Source of the DNA: Psychrobacter sp. P11F6
GTDB lineage: Bacteria > Pseudomonadota > Gammaproteobacteria > Pseudomonadales > Moraxellaceae
Direction: 5' to 3'
DNA: 64,000 nt
Assembly (NCBI RefSeq): GCF_001435295.1
Contig: NZ_CM003594.1
Location: 496,001-560,000, forward strand
In this document: positions 1 through 10,000 of the stretch, in pieces
How positions within the stretch are numbered: the first letter of the stretch is position 1
Layout of the letters: every line of letters starts with the position of its first letter
Notes under the pieces: model-generated
The model's database searches: none
What the model was told of the DNA's origin: nothing
Seen by the model: the letters and a program-made list of their open reading frames with translations, nothing else
Program-made: the position numbers and the translations under genes

Positions 1-160
1 TAATCTTTGTTATACTGGGCGATTGTCATGAGATTGTCGCGATTAGACAGTATCAAATAAACAGCATAAAGGTCGGATTATGATTTAGCAAATGCGATAG
101 GCAAGTGATTATAAAACTAAAGAATTTTTATAAAAATAAGTACGATAAAGGGCTGATTCG

Positions 161-967
161 ATGATGTTATATGTATGGTTTGTGATTGCAGGGGCATTTG
201 CGGGTGTCAGTGCTGGTCTATTTGGCGTTGGCGGCGGCATGATTATCGTACCAGCATTGGTATGGATTTTTACCGCTTATGATTTTTCACCAGAAGTGGT
301 GACCCATTTGGCGATTGGTACATCACTGGCGACCATCGTTGTGACTTCGATCAGCTCAATGACTGCGCACAATAAGCGCGGCGGCGTGCGTTGGGAAGTG
401 TGGCGCAAAATGGCACTCGGCTTGGTCATCGGTAGTTTGGTGGGAGCAGGTATCGCTGATATGATTGATGGAAAAGTATTGCAAGCCATCATCGGTGTCG
501 GCGCGTTATTGGTTGCTTTAAAAATGCTGTTTTTGTCCAATAAAGAGCAGCTGGGTAAACCGCTACCGTCAACTGGCGTACAGTTCGGCGCGGGTACAGG
601 GATTGGCATGGCGTCGTCTATTTTTGGTATTGGCGGTGGCAGCTTAACCGTGCCGTTTTTGAATTGGGCAGGGTTACCGATGAAGCAGTCGGTCGGCACG
701 TCTGCCGCTTGTGGATTGCCGATTGCATTGGCTGGTGCGGCAGGGTTTGCATGGTTCGGGCAAGATGTGGTCAACCTACCTGAGGGCACGATAGGCTTTG
801 TGCATATTACGGGTTTTTTATGTATTTCCGTCGCTAGCTTTGCGATGGCAAAAGTCGGTGCCAAGCTTGCGCACCAGTTGCCTGCGCTGACGCTTAAGCG
901 TGCCTTTGGGGTGTTGTTATTGTTTGCAGGCGGGCAGCTATTGTTAAGTGGGATTGGGGTGATTTAG
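161..967 (+). CDS. TauE/SafE-family sulfite/anion exporter permease
   Basis: A 268-residue, strongly hydrophobic protein with about eight predicted membrane segments. It carries the two-fold internal repeat of the TauE/SafE family: a glycine-rich motif near residue 20 (LFGVGGGMIIVPAL) and a matching one near residue 155 (IFGIGGGSLTVPFL). Family members are inner-membrane transporters for sulfite, sulfoacetate or other organosulfur anions, but the substrate cannot be read from the sequence. The first ATG of two in a row is used. No neighbouring sulfur genes indicate a substrate, and the next gene downstream is unrelated in composition. The family call is secure; the substrate is unknown. Confidence 0.9.
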   Translation: MMLYVWFVIAGAFAGVSAGLFGVGGGMIIVPALVWIFTAYDFSPEVVTHLAIGTSLATIVVTSISSMTAHNKRGGVRWEVWRKMALGLVIGSLVGAGIADMIDGKVLQAIIGVGALLVALKMLFLSNKEQLGKPLPSTGVQFGAGTGIGMASSIFGIGGGSLTVPFLNWAGLPMKQSVGTSAACGLPIALAGAAGFAWFGQDVVNLPEGTIGFVHITGFLCISVASFAMAKVGAKLAHQLPALTLKRAFGVLLLFAGGQLLLSGIGVI

Positions 968-1014
968 TTTTGGTTTAGGAAAGTAGTTATTAATCAATAA
1001 ATTGAGGGTTTAAT

Positions 1015-1956
1015 ATGGCTATTGTTGATTTATTTCATAAAAGGCAGAAGAAGCTCCGAGGTGAGTATCCTGATGTTTATCAATACGATGAATTACCAGA
1101 TAAACTAAAAGTCCAAATGGTTCACTTATGGGATGAAACAATAAAAGCGGACTATTCAGGCGGTGGTTGGAATCCTAGCAGCTTAAATCGTGAACATTTG
1201 AAAAAATGCTACAAGAGTCTATGCAAAGAAATAGGTGTATTTAAACTAAATGAAGAAGATAGCGATAATGAAATTTATATCACCTACTTTGAAAGTATTT
1301 CTAACTATTTTTTAAGTGAAGACAATACTGAACAAGCTCTAAGTGTTATAGAGTTGATGATGCAAACTATTTCAAGCTTCGCTAGAGAATATAGGTATAA
1401 AGTTTCTATAAACGTTGATGAATCTATCAATGAATTGAACCAACGTTTTCGTGAGCATGGCGTAGGTTATCAATACGAGAATGGTCAAATTATTAGAGTC
1501 GATTCTGAGTTTATTCATGCTGAAGCAGTTAAGCCAGCTTTACAGTTACTAAGTAATCCAATATATAAAGGTGCACAAGAAGAATTTTTAAAGGCTCACG
1601 AACATTATCGTCATGGTCGTTACGATTCAGCACTAACAGATTGTCTTAAAGCTTTTGAAAGTACCATGAAAATCATAATCCACAAGAGAAGTTGGGTATG
1701 TGATAAAAATGCAGCTTCAAAGAAGCTTATTGATTGTTGCTTAGCTAATGAATTGATACCAAAGTTCTGGACAGATCAATTTAATTCATTAAGCAATATA
1801 CTTACTTCGAGTATAGGTACACCTCGAAACAAATTGAGTGGTCATGGTAAAGGTAATGATGACATAGAAGTTCCTGAACACCTTATTCAGTATGTGCTAC
1901 ACATGACAGCCTCTACCATTGTATTTTTAATCAAAGCAGATGAAAGCATGAAATGA
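1015..1956 (+). CDS. AbiJ-like / HEPN (Abi-C type) putative abortive-infection protein
   Basis: A 313-residue soluble protein. The N-terminus (DLFHKRQKKLRGEYPDVYQY) resembles the STM4504/CBY_0614 family, whose N-terminal part is the AbiJ N-terminal domain 4. The C-terminal part (about residues 185-313) looks like an Abi-C/HEPN helical domain with the motif RNKLSGHGKG. Arg271 and His277 fit the HEPN R-x(4-6)-H ribonuclease signature. Such proteins are thought to act in phage-triggered growth arrest by RNA cleavage. The gene is visibly more AT-rich than its neighbours, stands alone, and meets the convergent small gene with no gap, which suggests horizontal acquisition. The family call is fairly sure; the defence role is inferred. 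Confidence 0.75.
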   Translation: MAIVDLFHKRQKKLRGEYPDVYQYDELPDKLKVQMVHLWDETIKADYSGGGWNPSSLNREHLKKCYKSLCKEIGVFKLNEEDSDNEIYITYFESISNYFLSEDNTEQALSVIELMMQTISSFAREYRYKVSINVDESINELNQRFREHGVGYQYENGQIIRVDSEFIHAEAVKPALQLLSNPIYKGAQEEFLKAHEHYRHGRYDSALTDCLKAFESTMKIIIHKRSWVCDKNAASKKLIDCCLANELIPKFWTDQFNSLSNILTSSIGTPRNKLSGHGKGNDDIEVPEHLIQYVLHMTASTIVFLIKADESMK

Positions 1957-2256
1957 TTATTTCCTATCAATCGCATCCAGCCCCAAACGCATCCATTTTC
2001 TTGCTAGCTCATCATGGTCGCTGAGCATACTCCATAGCGCATCTTCACTAAAGATAGAGTATTCATCACCTGAATGTTCAATTGGCAGATCCGTTTCACG
2101 ATCTGTCATCCATTGCAGATTGAGATAATAATCTTTCAACTCATTTTGCAATGCTTCAGCTTGCAAAAACTGCTGCTGCGCTTCGAGTTGCTGGCGATGC
2201 AGTTTGCACCATTGCTCGTATTTTTGCTGTAGTTCTTGCGGATTATAGTTAGGCAT
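1957..2256 (-). CDS. Small glutamine-rich hypothetical protein
   Basis: A 99-residue soluble protein rich in Gln, Leu and Glu, with a helical, coiled-coil-like first half (QQKYEQWCKLHRQQLEAQQQ) and an acidic middle. It has no signal peptide, membrane segment or recognisable domain. It lies divergent from smc with about 140 bp between the starts. Its stop abuts the stop of the AT-rich gene on the other strand. The composition matches the core genome more than that neighbour, so it is probably a resident gene. I do not recognise the family. Confidence 0.6.
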   Translation of the reverse strand: MPNYNPQELQQKYEQWCKLHRQQLEAQQQFLQAEALQNELKDYYLNLQWMTDRETDLPIEHSGDEYSIFSEDALWSMLSDHDELARKWMRLGLDAIDRK

Positions 2257-2395
2257 TTTTATACTCTTATTTTTTGATACTTAGACGAATGATTATTATT
2301 TTCAGCCCTATTATAGCATCCTTCACAAACCCTAAAAATCCGTCACAATTTCAGGTAGAATAGCCGCCTGTTTTCGCCATATTTACTGATCCTTC

Positions 2396-5300
2396 ATGCG
2401 CCTAAAATCTCTCAAGCTGGCAGGCTTTAAATCCTTTGCCAATCCTACGACTTTTACCTTTCGTCATGGTATTACCGCCATTGTCGGGCCGAACGGCTGT
2501 GGCAAATCTAATGTCATTGATGCCATTCGTTGGGTGCTGGGTGAAACCTCTGCCAAGCAGCTGCGTGGCGGCGCGATGAGTGATGTCATCTTTGCTGGCA
2601 CGCAAGATAAATCCGCCAAAAGTGTCGCCAGTGTTGAGCTGACCTTTGAGCATACGCAAGATGAGCAGACTGGTATTCGCCATGAATTTAATCTGTATCA
2701 AGAACTGTCCGTTCGTCGTCAGGTAAATAAGGAAGGTCGCTCAGATTACTTTATCAATGGTACGCGTTGCCGTCGTCGTGATGTGGTCGATGTATTCTTG
2801 GGTACGGGACTTGGCGCACGTAGCTATGCGGTGATTGAACAAGGCATGATTGGGCGTATCGTTGAGTCTAGCCCGATGCAGCTGCGTGAGTTTATCGAAG
2901 AGGCAGCAGGAGTCTCACGCTATCAAGCGCGCCGCGAAGAAACGCAAAAGAAGCTCGAGAAAACGAAAGATAATTTAGCACGTCTGCACGATATGCAAAG
3001 CGAGCTGGTCAGCCAACAAAAGCGCTTATCTAAGCAAGCCGCCAGTGCTGAGCGTTATGAGGAATTAGCGCTAACACTAGCTGATATCAAGCAGCAGCTT
3101 GCCATTCAGCAGCTCTATCAAGCCAAGCATACTCAGCAGCAGCAAAAAATAGCGCATGAGCGCAGCGCTACTGAAGTATCAACTTTACAAGCCAACTATG
3201 ACACCCTAAAAGCCAAGCAAGATAAGCTTGCTGTTCATATCAATCAAGAGCAATGGCTAAAAGACGATGCCCAAAGCGCCCATTATCAACAGCAGCTAAG
3301 CTATCAACAAGCAGAGCATCAATTAGGTGATGCCAAGTCACAGCTGACCGATATTGAGCAGCAACTAGCCAGCTTGGATCAACAACGTCAGCAAGCAGTC
3401 GATGAGATAAATCGCTTAAAGGCTGAGCAAGCCGAGCAGCAGACTGTGCTAGAAGGATTGCGTCCTAAGCTCAATGAATTAACGAATAAACGTGAAGCGC
3501 ATAAACGCAACGAGCAACCATTGCAGCGCGCCTACCATGACGCGCAAAATCAGCTATCACGCTTGCAAGATAATGCGCGCATGCTTGAACAACAGCAAGC
3601 CATTAATAGCCAAGCACAAAAACGTTATCAGCAAAATCATGATAAGTGGCAGCATCGTCATACAAACTGGCAGCATTTATGGCAGCAACTACAACAGTCG
3701 CTATCAACATCTAGCAATAATAAGGGCTCTGATGCACAAGCGCCAACGGATGCACAAAACCTACAGCAGACGTTAGCGGCGCAAGTTGCCGAGCTAAATA
3801 AACAGTTGCAGCAGATTGAACGCCAACAAGACAGTGTGAATGAGCGACTGTTTGAGCTACAACCGCAAGCGCAGGATTTACAACAGCAATTACACACGCA
3901 GCAGCGCGAGTTAAGCGAGAGTGAGAAGCGCCACGCCGTATTGGCGGGTGAGTACGATACCCTGCATCAAATATTGAATCCTAAGCCGACACCAAAATCG
4001 CAACCGCTTGTTCATGCAAAAACTGCTGATGTTAAAAGTGATTTAGAAAATGAAATAGCTAGCGATTATAACGAATTAGCCATTACCACCTTGCGTGACC
4101 AGATTGAGTTAAGCGCGAAAGGGCAGCAGCATGCAGAGCTACTTGATAGCGTATTGGCATTGTGGCTAGATAGCCATGTGCTGATTTCTAACCAAACGAG
4201 CAGTGAAAAGATTAATGATGACTCTCAAAAAACCGATAGCTTATGGCAGGTGCTTGAGCATGAGTTGAAAGATTTATTTGTATATCAAAATGCGCAGTAT
4301 GGGCTTACTACTAAAGAAAATAAATCGCAGCTAGAAAATGGTCATAGCTTATGGCTATCTGCTAAGAAAAATGAGGTAAATACCAAGCCACTGGTTAGCG
4401 AATTGCCTGAGAGTTTGATTGATAAAATACTGCCTTTATCACAGCTGATTAGCGCACCGAACTTAGCGCTTTGGCAGCAGTGCTATTTATATATTGCACA
4501 GCCTGAGACAGCTAATCAGCAAACGTTAGAAGCGCTTGCTGAGATTTTAAAAGTATTGCCATCTTCAGCTATTTTACTAACGACTGACGGCTGGCTTATC
4601 AGTCGTCAGGGTACGATGAATCTAAGCAAATTCGCTGGTGCGCAAGATGGGAAAAATGGTAGCAATAACAGCAACAGTCAATTTTTAACCCAGCGTTTGC
4701 AGCAGCGCAGCCGTCTGCAAGCGTTAGAGAATTTGCTCGATAGTTTTGAAACCAAGATACAAGACCAGCAAAAGGCGATTGCTAATAACCAACGTAACTA
4801 TGATGCAATGACTGTCAGCTTAGAAGAAACGCGCGCGCAAGCTGAGCAATTAACCCGCGATAAGCATCAGTATCAGCAAAAGCTCACTACTCAGCGCGCC
4901 AACGCTGAACGTTTGCAAGCGGACAGCCACCGCCTCAATGCTGATAAAGCAGCCCTTGAGCAAGAGCAACAGGAGCTGGTGCAGGAACAACAATCGCTCA
5001 ATCATGAGCAGCAAGATATCCAAAACAAAATAGCAGCGCTAACGCCACAAATCGCCGATGCTCGTGCGGCAACTCATCAATTACAAGCTGAGCGCAGTGA
5101 GCTAAGTCGTACCCGTCAAGCGGATGATGACGCTTGGCAAGCCTTGCAACTTCGTATTCAACAAAGTGAGATGCGTTTAGAGCACAGCGCTAGCAGTCTT
5201 GCGCGTGCAACCGAGCAATTTGATAAGTCGCTACAAAGCGAGCAAAATCTAAAGACGCGTCATGAGCAGCAGCAAAATACATTGCCAGCACTGCAAGCTG

Positions 5301-6361
5301 CATTACAAACAGCACAGACCGCGCGCGATGAGCAGCAGGCTGTATTAGCAGGACGCGAGACCGCATTAACGGTGCTCAAGCAAGAATACAATCAGCAGCA
5401 AGTAGAGCTAGATAGCTTACAAAACACACTGCAAACCCAGCAAAATGCGCTTGCTAACCACTCGACCGAGCTGGCACTAAGCGCTGCAAAATTAGAGGAT
5501 GCTAGTAGCCATACGCAAGAAGCGCTAGATGCTTACTATAATATAAGTAATAAATATAAAGCACAATCAGACATAGCGCAGCATCCACAACATCAGCAAC
5601 AAGTGATGAGCGTCTCAAACTTATTGGCAGATTTTATTGCGCATGACCGCCGTGTGCGCCCAGATAAAATCGCTGAGCTTGAGTCTGAGCGCGTGCAGCT
5701 TGAGCAGCAGCTAAGTAAAATTGGCGCAGTCAACTTGGCAGCCGTGGCAGAGTTGGCAGAAGTTAATGAGCGCCTACAACCACTCGCGCAGCAGACAGCC
5801 GATATTGCTGCCAGTATGCAGACGTTAACGGAGGCGATTGCTTCGATTGATGAGACCACCAAGACGCTATTTATGCAGACGCTCGATGCCGTCAATATTG
5901 AGCTTGCCAATTTATTTGCCAAAGTGTTTGGTGGCGGGCAAGCCAGTTTAACGCTCAATACGGATGATATGCCTGTTAGTGCACCAAAATCAGAACAGTG
6001 GCGGGCAGGGCTAACCTTGATGGCACAGCCAAAAGGCAAACGTAATAGCCGTCTCGCTGTGCTGTCAGGCGGCGAAAAGACGCTTACTGCATTGAGTTTG
6101 ATTTTTGCGATATTTAAGCAGCATCCTGCGCCATTTTGCGTACTGGATGAAGTGGATGCACCACTTGATGACGCCAACGTCGCTCGCTTTACCAGTCTTA
6201 TTCATGAATTAGCAGACGATTTACAGTTTATCTTTATCAGCCATAATAAATTAACGATGCAGATTGCCGATGAGTTAAAAGGGGTTACTATGCCAAGCGC
6301 GGGCATTTCTATCTTGGTCAGCGTCTCGCTTGATGAGGCGTCACGTTATCTTTCTGATTAA
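2396..6361 (+). CDS. smc: Chromosome segregation ATPase SMC
   Basis: Structural-maintenance-of-chromosomes protein that compacts and helps segregate the chromosome with ScpA/ScpB. The N-terminal ABC head has Walker A GPNGCGKSN at residues 31-39. A long Gln/Ala/Glu-rich coiled coil runs from about residue 165, is broken by a non-coiled hinge region around 520-770, and returns to about 1080. The C-terminal head carries the signature LSGGEK at 1223-1228 and Walker B with Asp1251/Glu1252 (VLDEVDAPLDD). At 1321 residues it is longer than typical SMC (about 1150-1200), the extra length lying in the middle third. It is followed by zipA and ligA, an arrangement also known in Pseudomonas and Acinetobacter. 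Confidence 0.96.
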   Translation: MRLKSLKLAGFKSFANPTTFTFRHGITAIVGPNGCGKSNVIDAIRWVLGETSAKQLRGGAMSDVIFAGTQDKSAKSVASVELTFEHTQDEQTGIRHEFNLYQELSVRRQVNKEGRSDYFINGTRCRRRDVVDVFLGTGLGARSYAVIEQGMIGRIVESSPMQLREFIEEAAGVSRYQARREETQKKLEKTKDNLARLHDMQSELVSQQKRLSKQAASAERYEELALTLADIKQQLAIQQLYQAKHTQQQQKIAHERSATEVSTLQANYDTLKAKQDKLAVHINQEQWLKDDAQSAHYQQQLSYQQAEHQLGDAKSQLTDIEQQLASLDQQRQQAVDEINRLKAEQAEQQTVLEGLRPKLNELTNKREAHKRNEQPLQRAYHDAQNQLSRLQDNARMLEQQQAINSQAQKRYQQNHDKWQHRHTNWQHLWQQLQQSLSTSSNNKGSDAQAPTDAQNLQQTLAAQVAELNKQLQQIERQQDSVNERLFELQPQAQDLQQQLHTQQRELSESEKRHAVLAGEYDTLHQILNPKPTPKSQPLVHAKTADVKSDLENEIASDYNELAITTLRDQIELSAKGQQHAELLDSVLALWLDSHVLISNQTSSEKINDDSQKTDSLWQVLEHELKDLFVYQNAQYGLTTKENKSQLENGHSLWLSAKKNEVNTKPLVSELPESLIDKILPLSQLISAPNLALWQQCYLYIAQPETANQQTLEALAEILKVLPSSAILLTTDGWLISRQGTMNLSKFAGAQDGKNGSNNSNSQFLTQRLQQRSRLQALENLLDSFETKIQDQQKAIANNQRNYDAMTVSLEETRAQAEQLTRDKHQYQQKLTTQRANAERLQADSHRLNADKAALEQEQQELVQEQQSLNHEQQDIQNKIAALTPQIADARAATHQLQAERSELSRTRQADDDAWQALQLRIQQSEMRLEHSASSLARATEQFDKSLQSEQNLKTRHEQQQNTLPALQAALQTAQTARDEQQAVLAGRETALTVLKQEYNQQQVELDSLQNTLQTQQNALANHSTELALSAAKLEDASSHTQEALDAYYNISNKYKAQSDIAQHPQHQQQVMSVSNLLADFIAHDRRVRPDKIAELESERVQLEQQLSKIGAVNLAAVAELAEVNERLQPLAQQTADIAASMQTLTEAIASIDETTKTLFMQTLDAVNIELANLFAKVFGGGQASLTLNTDDMPVSAPKSEQWRAGLTLMAQPKGKRNSRLAVLSGGEKTLTALSLIFAIFKQHPAPFCVLDEVDAPLDDANVARFTSLIHELADDLQFIFISHNKLTMQIADELKGVTMPSAGISILVSVSLDEASRYLSD

Positions 6362-6575
6362 GAGCAGCGCTGAATAGCAAAAATAATTGATAACTGGTAG
6401 CAGTTGTCGGTGGTATAGTTAGAAATGATGTGCCAATATTACAACGTCACGCAAGTGTGTCAGCCTCACGGTAAACGATGACTATATGGTGACGATATTC
6501 ATTAGCCATGCTAGACTATTGCCATTTATTCCCTCTTATGTATTCCCTTTTGTCATATATTAGGATGTATCTCTT

Positions 6576-7592
6576 ATGACCGCTATTCAGTTTATATTGA
6601 TTGCCATTGCCGCATTTATCATGCTTGCAGGGCTATTTATGGTCATTCGTAGCTTTAAGCGCCGCAACAATGCTGAAGCGGTAGCGGTCAATTATGATAA
6701 AAACGGTATTCCTATCATACCGCGTCATGAACGCAATATCGTCGATCAGCCAGACTTGGATGATACAGTCGCTGGCGAAACAAGTATCGCCCCTGATCGC
6801 AGTTATCTAAATGCGGTGGTCGAAGACGAGCCTTTGACTCAATCTCATACCCATGTTGATACGCAGCTGACAGCTGAGCATGCGGATGTTAATGACAGCG
6901 ATACTGACACAATAGATGATGCTGACTATGTGCGCTGGCAAGCAGAGCAGCAGCGTGCTGACAACAGCGAGTTTGCAGAAGCCGCTGAGCAAATGCATAT
7001 CGAGCAAGAGCAGGATGCGTTTTCAAGCTTGATGTCCGCAACTGACAGCTTGATGCCCTCTATTGATACCGCAGATGAGCCAAGCTTCGATAATAACAGT
7101 CCGATACTCGATCAGCATCTCTCAGAGCCAGTGGATGAAGCGCAAAACGGTCCACTCATCAATGCCAAAGACAACATCAATATCACTATTTTGCCGCATC
7201 AATATCGCGACCGTCCAGCCGCGATTATCCGTGGTCGTGATTTATTGGCATTAATTGATAAGTATGGTCTGCGCTATGGCGCGATGAACATGTTCCATCG
7301 TTATGAGCAAAAAGACGGCACAGGTATGCTATGGTTTAGCATGATGGGTATCACCGATAGTGGTATCGCGCCTTTTGATCCGCATAGCGTGGCGACCAAT
7401 ACTTATAATGGCGTGGTAGTATTCTTATCGCTGCCGCATCCACAAGCGCTGCGTAGCTTCGATAGTATGATGAGTATTGCTTACATGATGGCAAGTGATT
7501 TGGATGCCATTATGCTCGATGAAGAGAACGAACCAATCACCCCTGAATATAAACAGCAATTGCGTAACCAAGTTCGCGATTATGAAGGTTAG
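6576..7592 (+). CDS. zipA: Cell division protein ZipA
   Basis: Essential inner-membrane anchor that binds the C-terminal tail of FtsZ at the division ring. The 338-residue protein has the expected layout: an N-terminal membrane segment (about residues 4-24, ending in a basic stop-transfer RSFKRR), a long acidic low-complexity linker (about 30-200), and a C-terminal globular FtsZ-binding domain (about 200-338). That domain includes the conserved region YGAMNMFHRYEQKDGTGMLW. Position between smc and ligA fits ZipA in related genera. It is followed by an intrinsic terminator. Confidence 0.93.
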   Translation: MTAIQFILIAIAAFIMLAGLFMVIRSFKRRNNAEAVAVNYDKNGIPIIPRHERNIVDQPDLDDTVAGETSIAPDRSYLNAVVEDEPLTQSHTHVDTQLTAEHADVNDSDTDTIDDADYVRWQAEQQRADNSEFAEAAEQMHIEQEQDAFSSLMSATDSLMPSIDTADEPSFDNNSPILDQHLSEPVDEAQNGPLINAKDNINITILPHQYRDRPAAIIRGRDLLALIDKYGLRYGAMNMFHRYEQKDGTGMLWFSMMGITDSGIAPFDPHSVATNTYNGVVVFLSLPHPQALRSFDSMMSIAYMMASDLDAIMLDEENEPITPEYKQQLRNQVRDYEG

Positions 7593-7650
7593 TTTTAATG
7601 TATGAATACAGGTTTATTAATAAAAGCTGATTCATATTAGCAGTATTCTA

Positions 7651-7686
7651 AAAGGCAAATAGCGCTTGACGTTATTTGCCTTTTTT
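7651..7686 (+). terminator. Rho-independent terminator after zipA
   Basis: Stem AAGGCAAATA with TTATTTGCCTT around a short loop, followed by a run of six T. It lies about 60 bp after the zipA stop and separates smc-zipA from ligA. Confidence 0.85.
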
Positions 7687-7715
7687 AATGGGCTTTAGTT
7701 TCTGAAAAATGCTAG

Positions 7716-7817
7716 AGTTGGTTCAAGATAATTTAGATACAAGGAAGGTGAGTGAAAGTACTACACATAGTAGACTGAGCGAGCCTGACACAGTATCTAA
7801 ATTATCTTGAACCGACT
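7716..7817. repeat. Long inverted-repeat element (MITE/REP-like) before ligA
   Basis: Two 25-bp arms at 7716-7740 and 7793-7817 are inverted complements with one mismatch (GGTTCAAGATAATTTAGATA on the left, its complement on the right). They flank a 52-bp non-palindromic centre. There is no ORF, and the arms are far longer than a terminator needs. The shape suggests a small non-autonomous mobile or intergenic repeat element. No other full copy was found in the window. Confidence 0.7.
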
Positions 7818-7861
7818 ATATCCGAGCATCCTACAAACTTGTTATCATATCGGCATCTTGA

Positions 7862-9997
<2,136 letters not shown>

Positions 9998-10000
9998 GGT

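Noticed and set aside
277..864. 195-residue minus-strand open frame
   Set aside because: It lies wholly inside the TauE/SafE gene on the opposite strand and has no recognisable motifs or start signal.
5593..6177. 194-residue minus-strand open frame in smc
   Set aside because: Antisense shadow of the SMC C-terminal head; Ser/Cys/Ala-rich composition is typical of such shadows.
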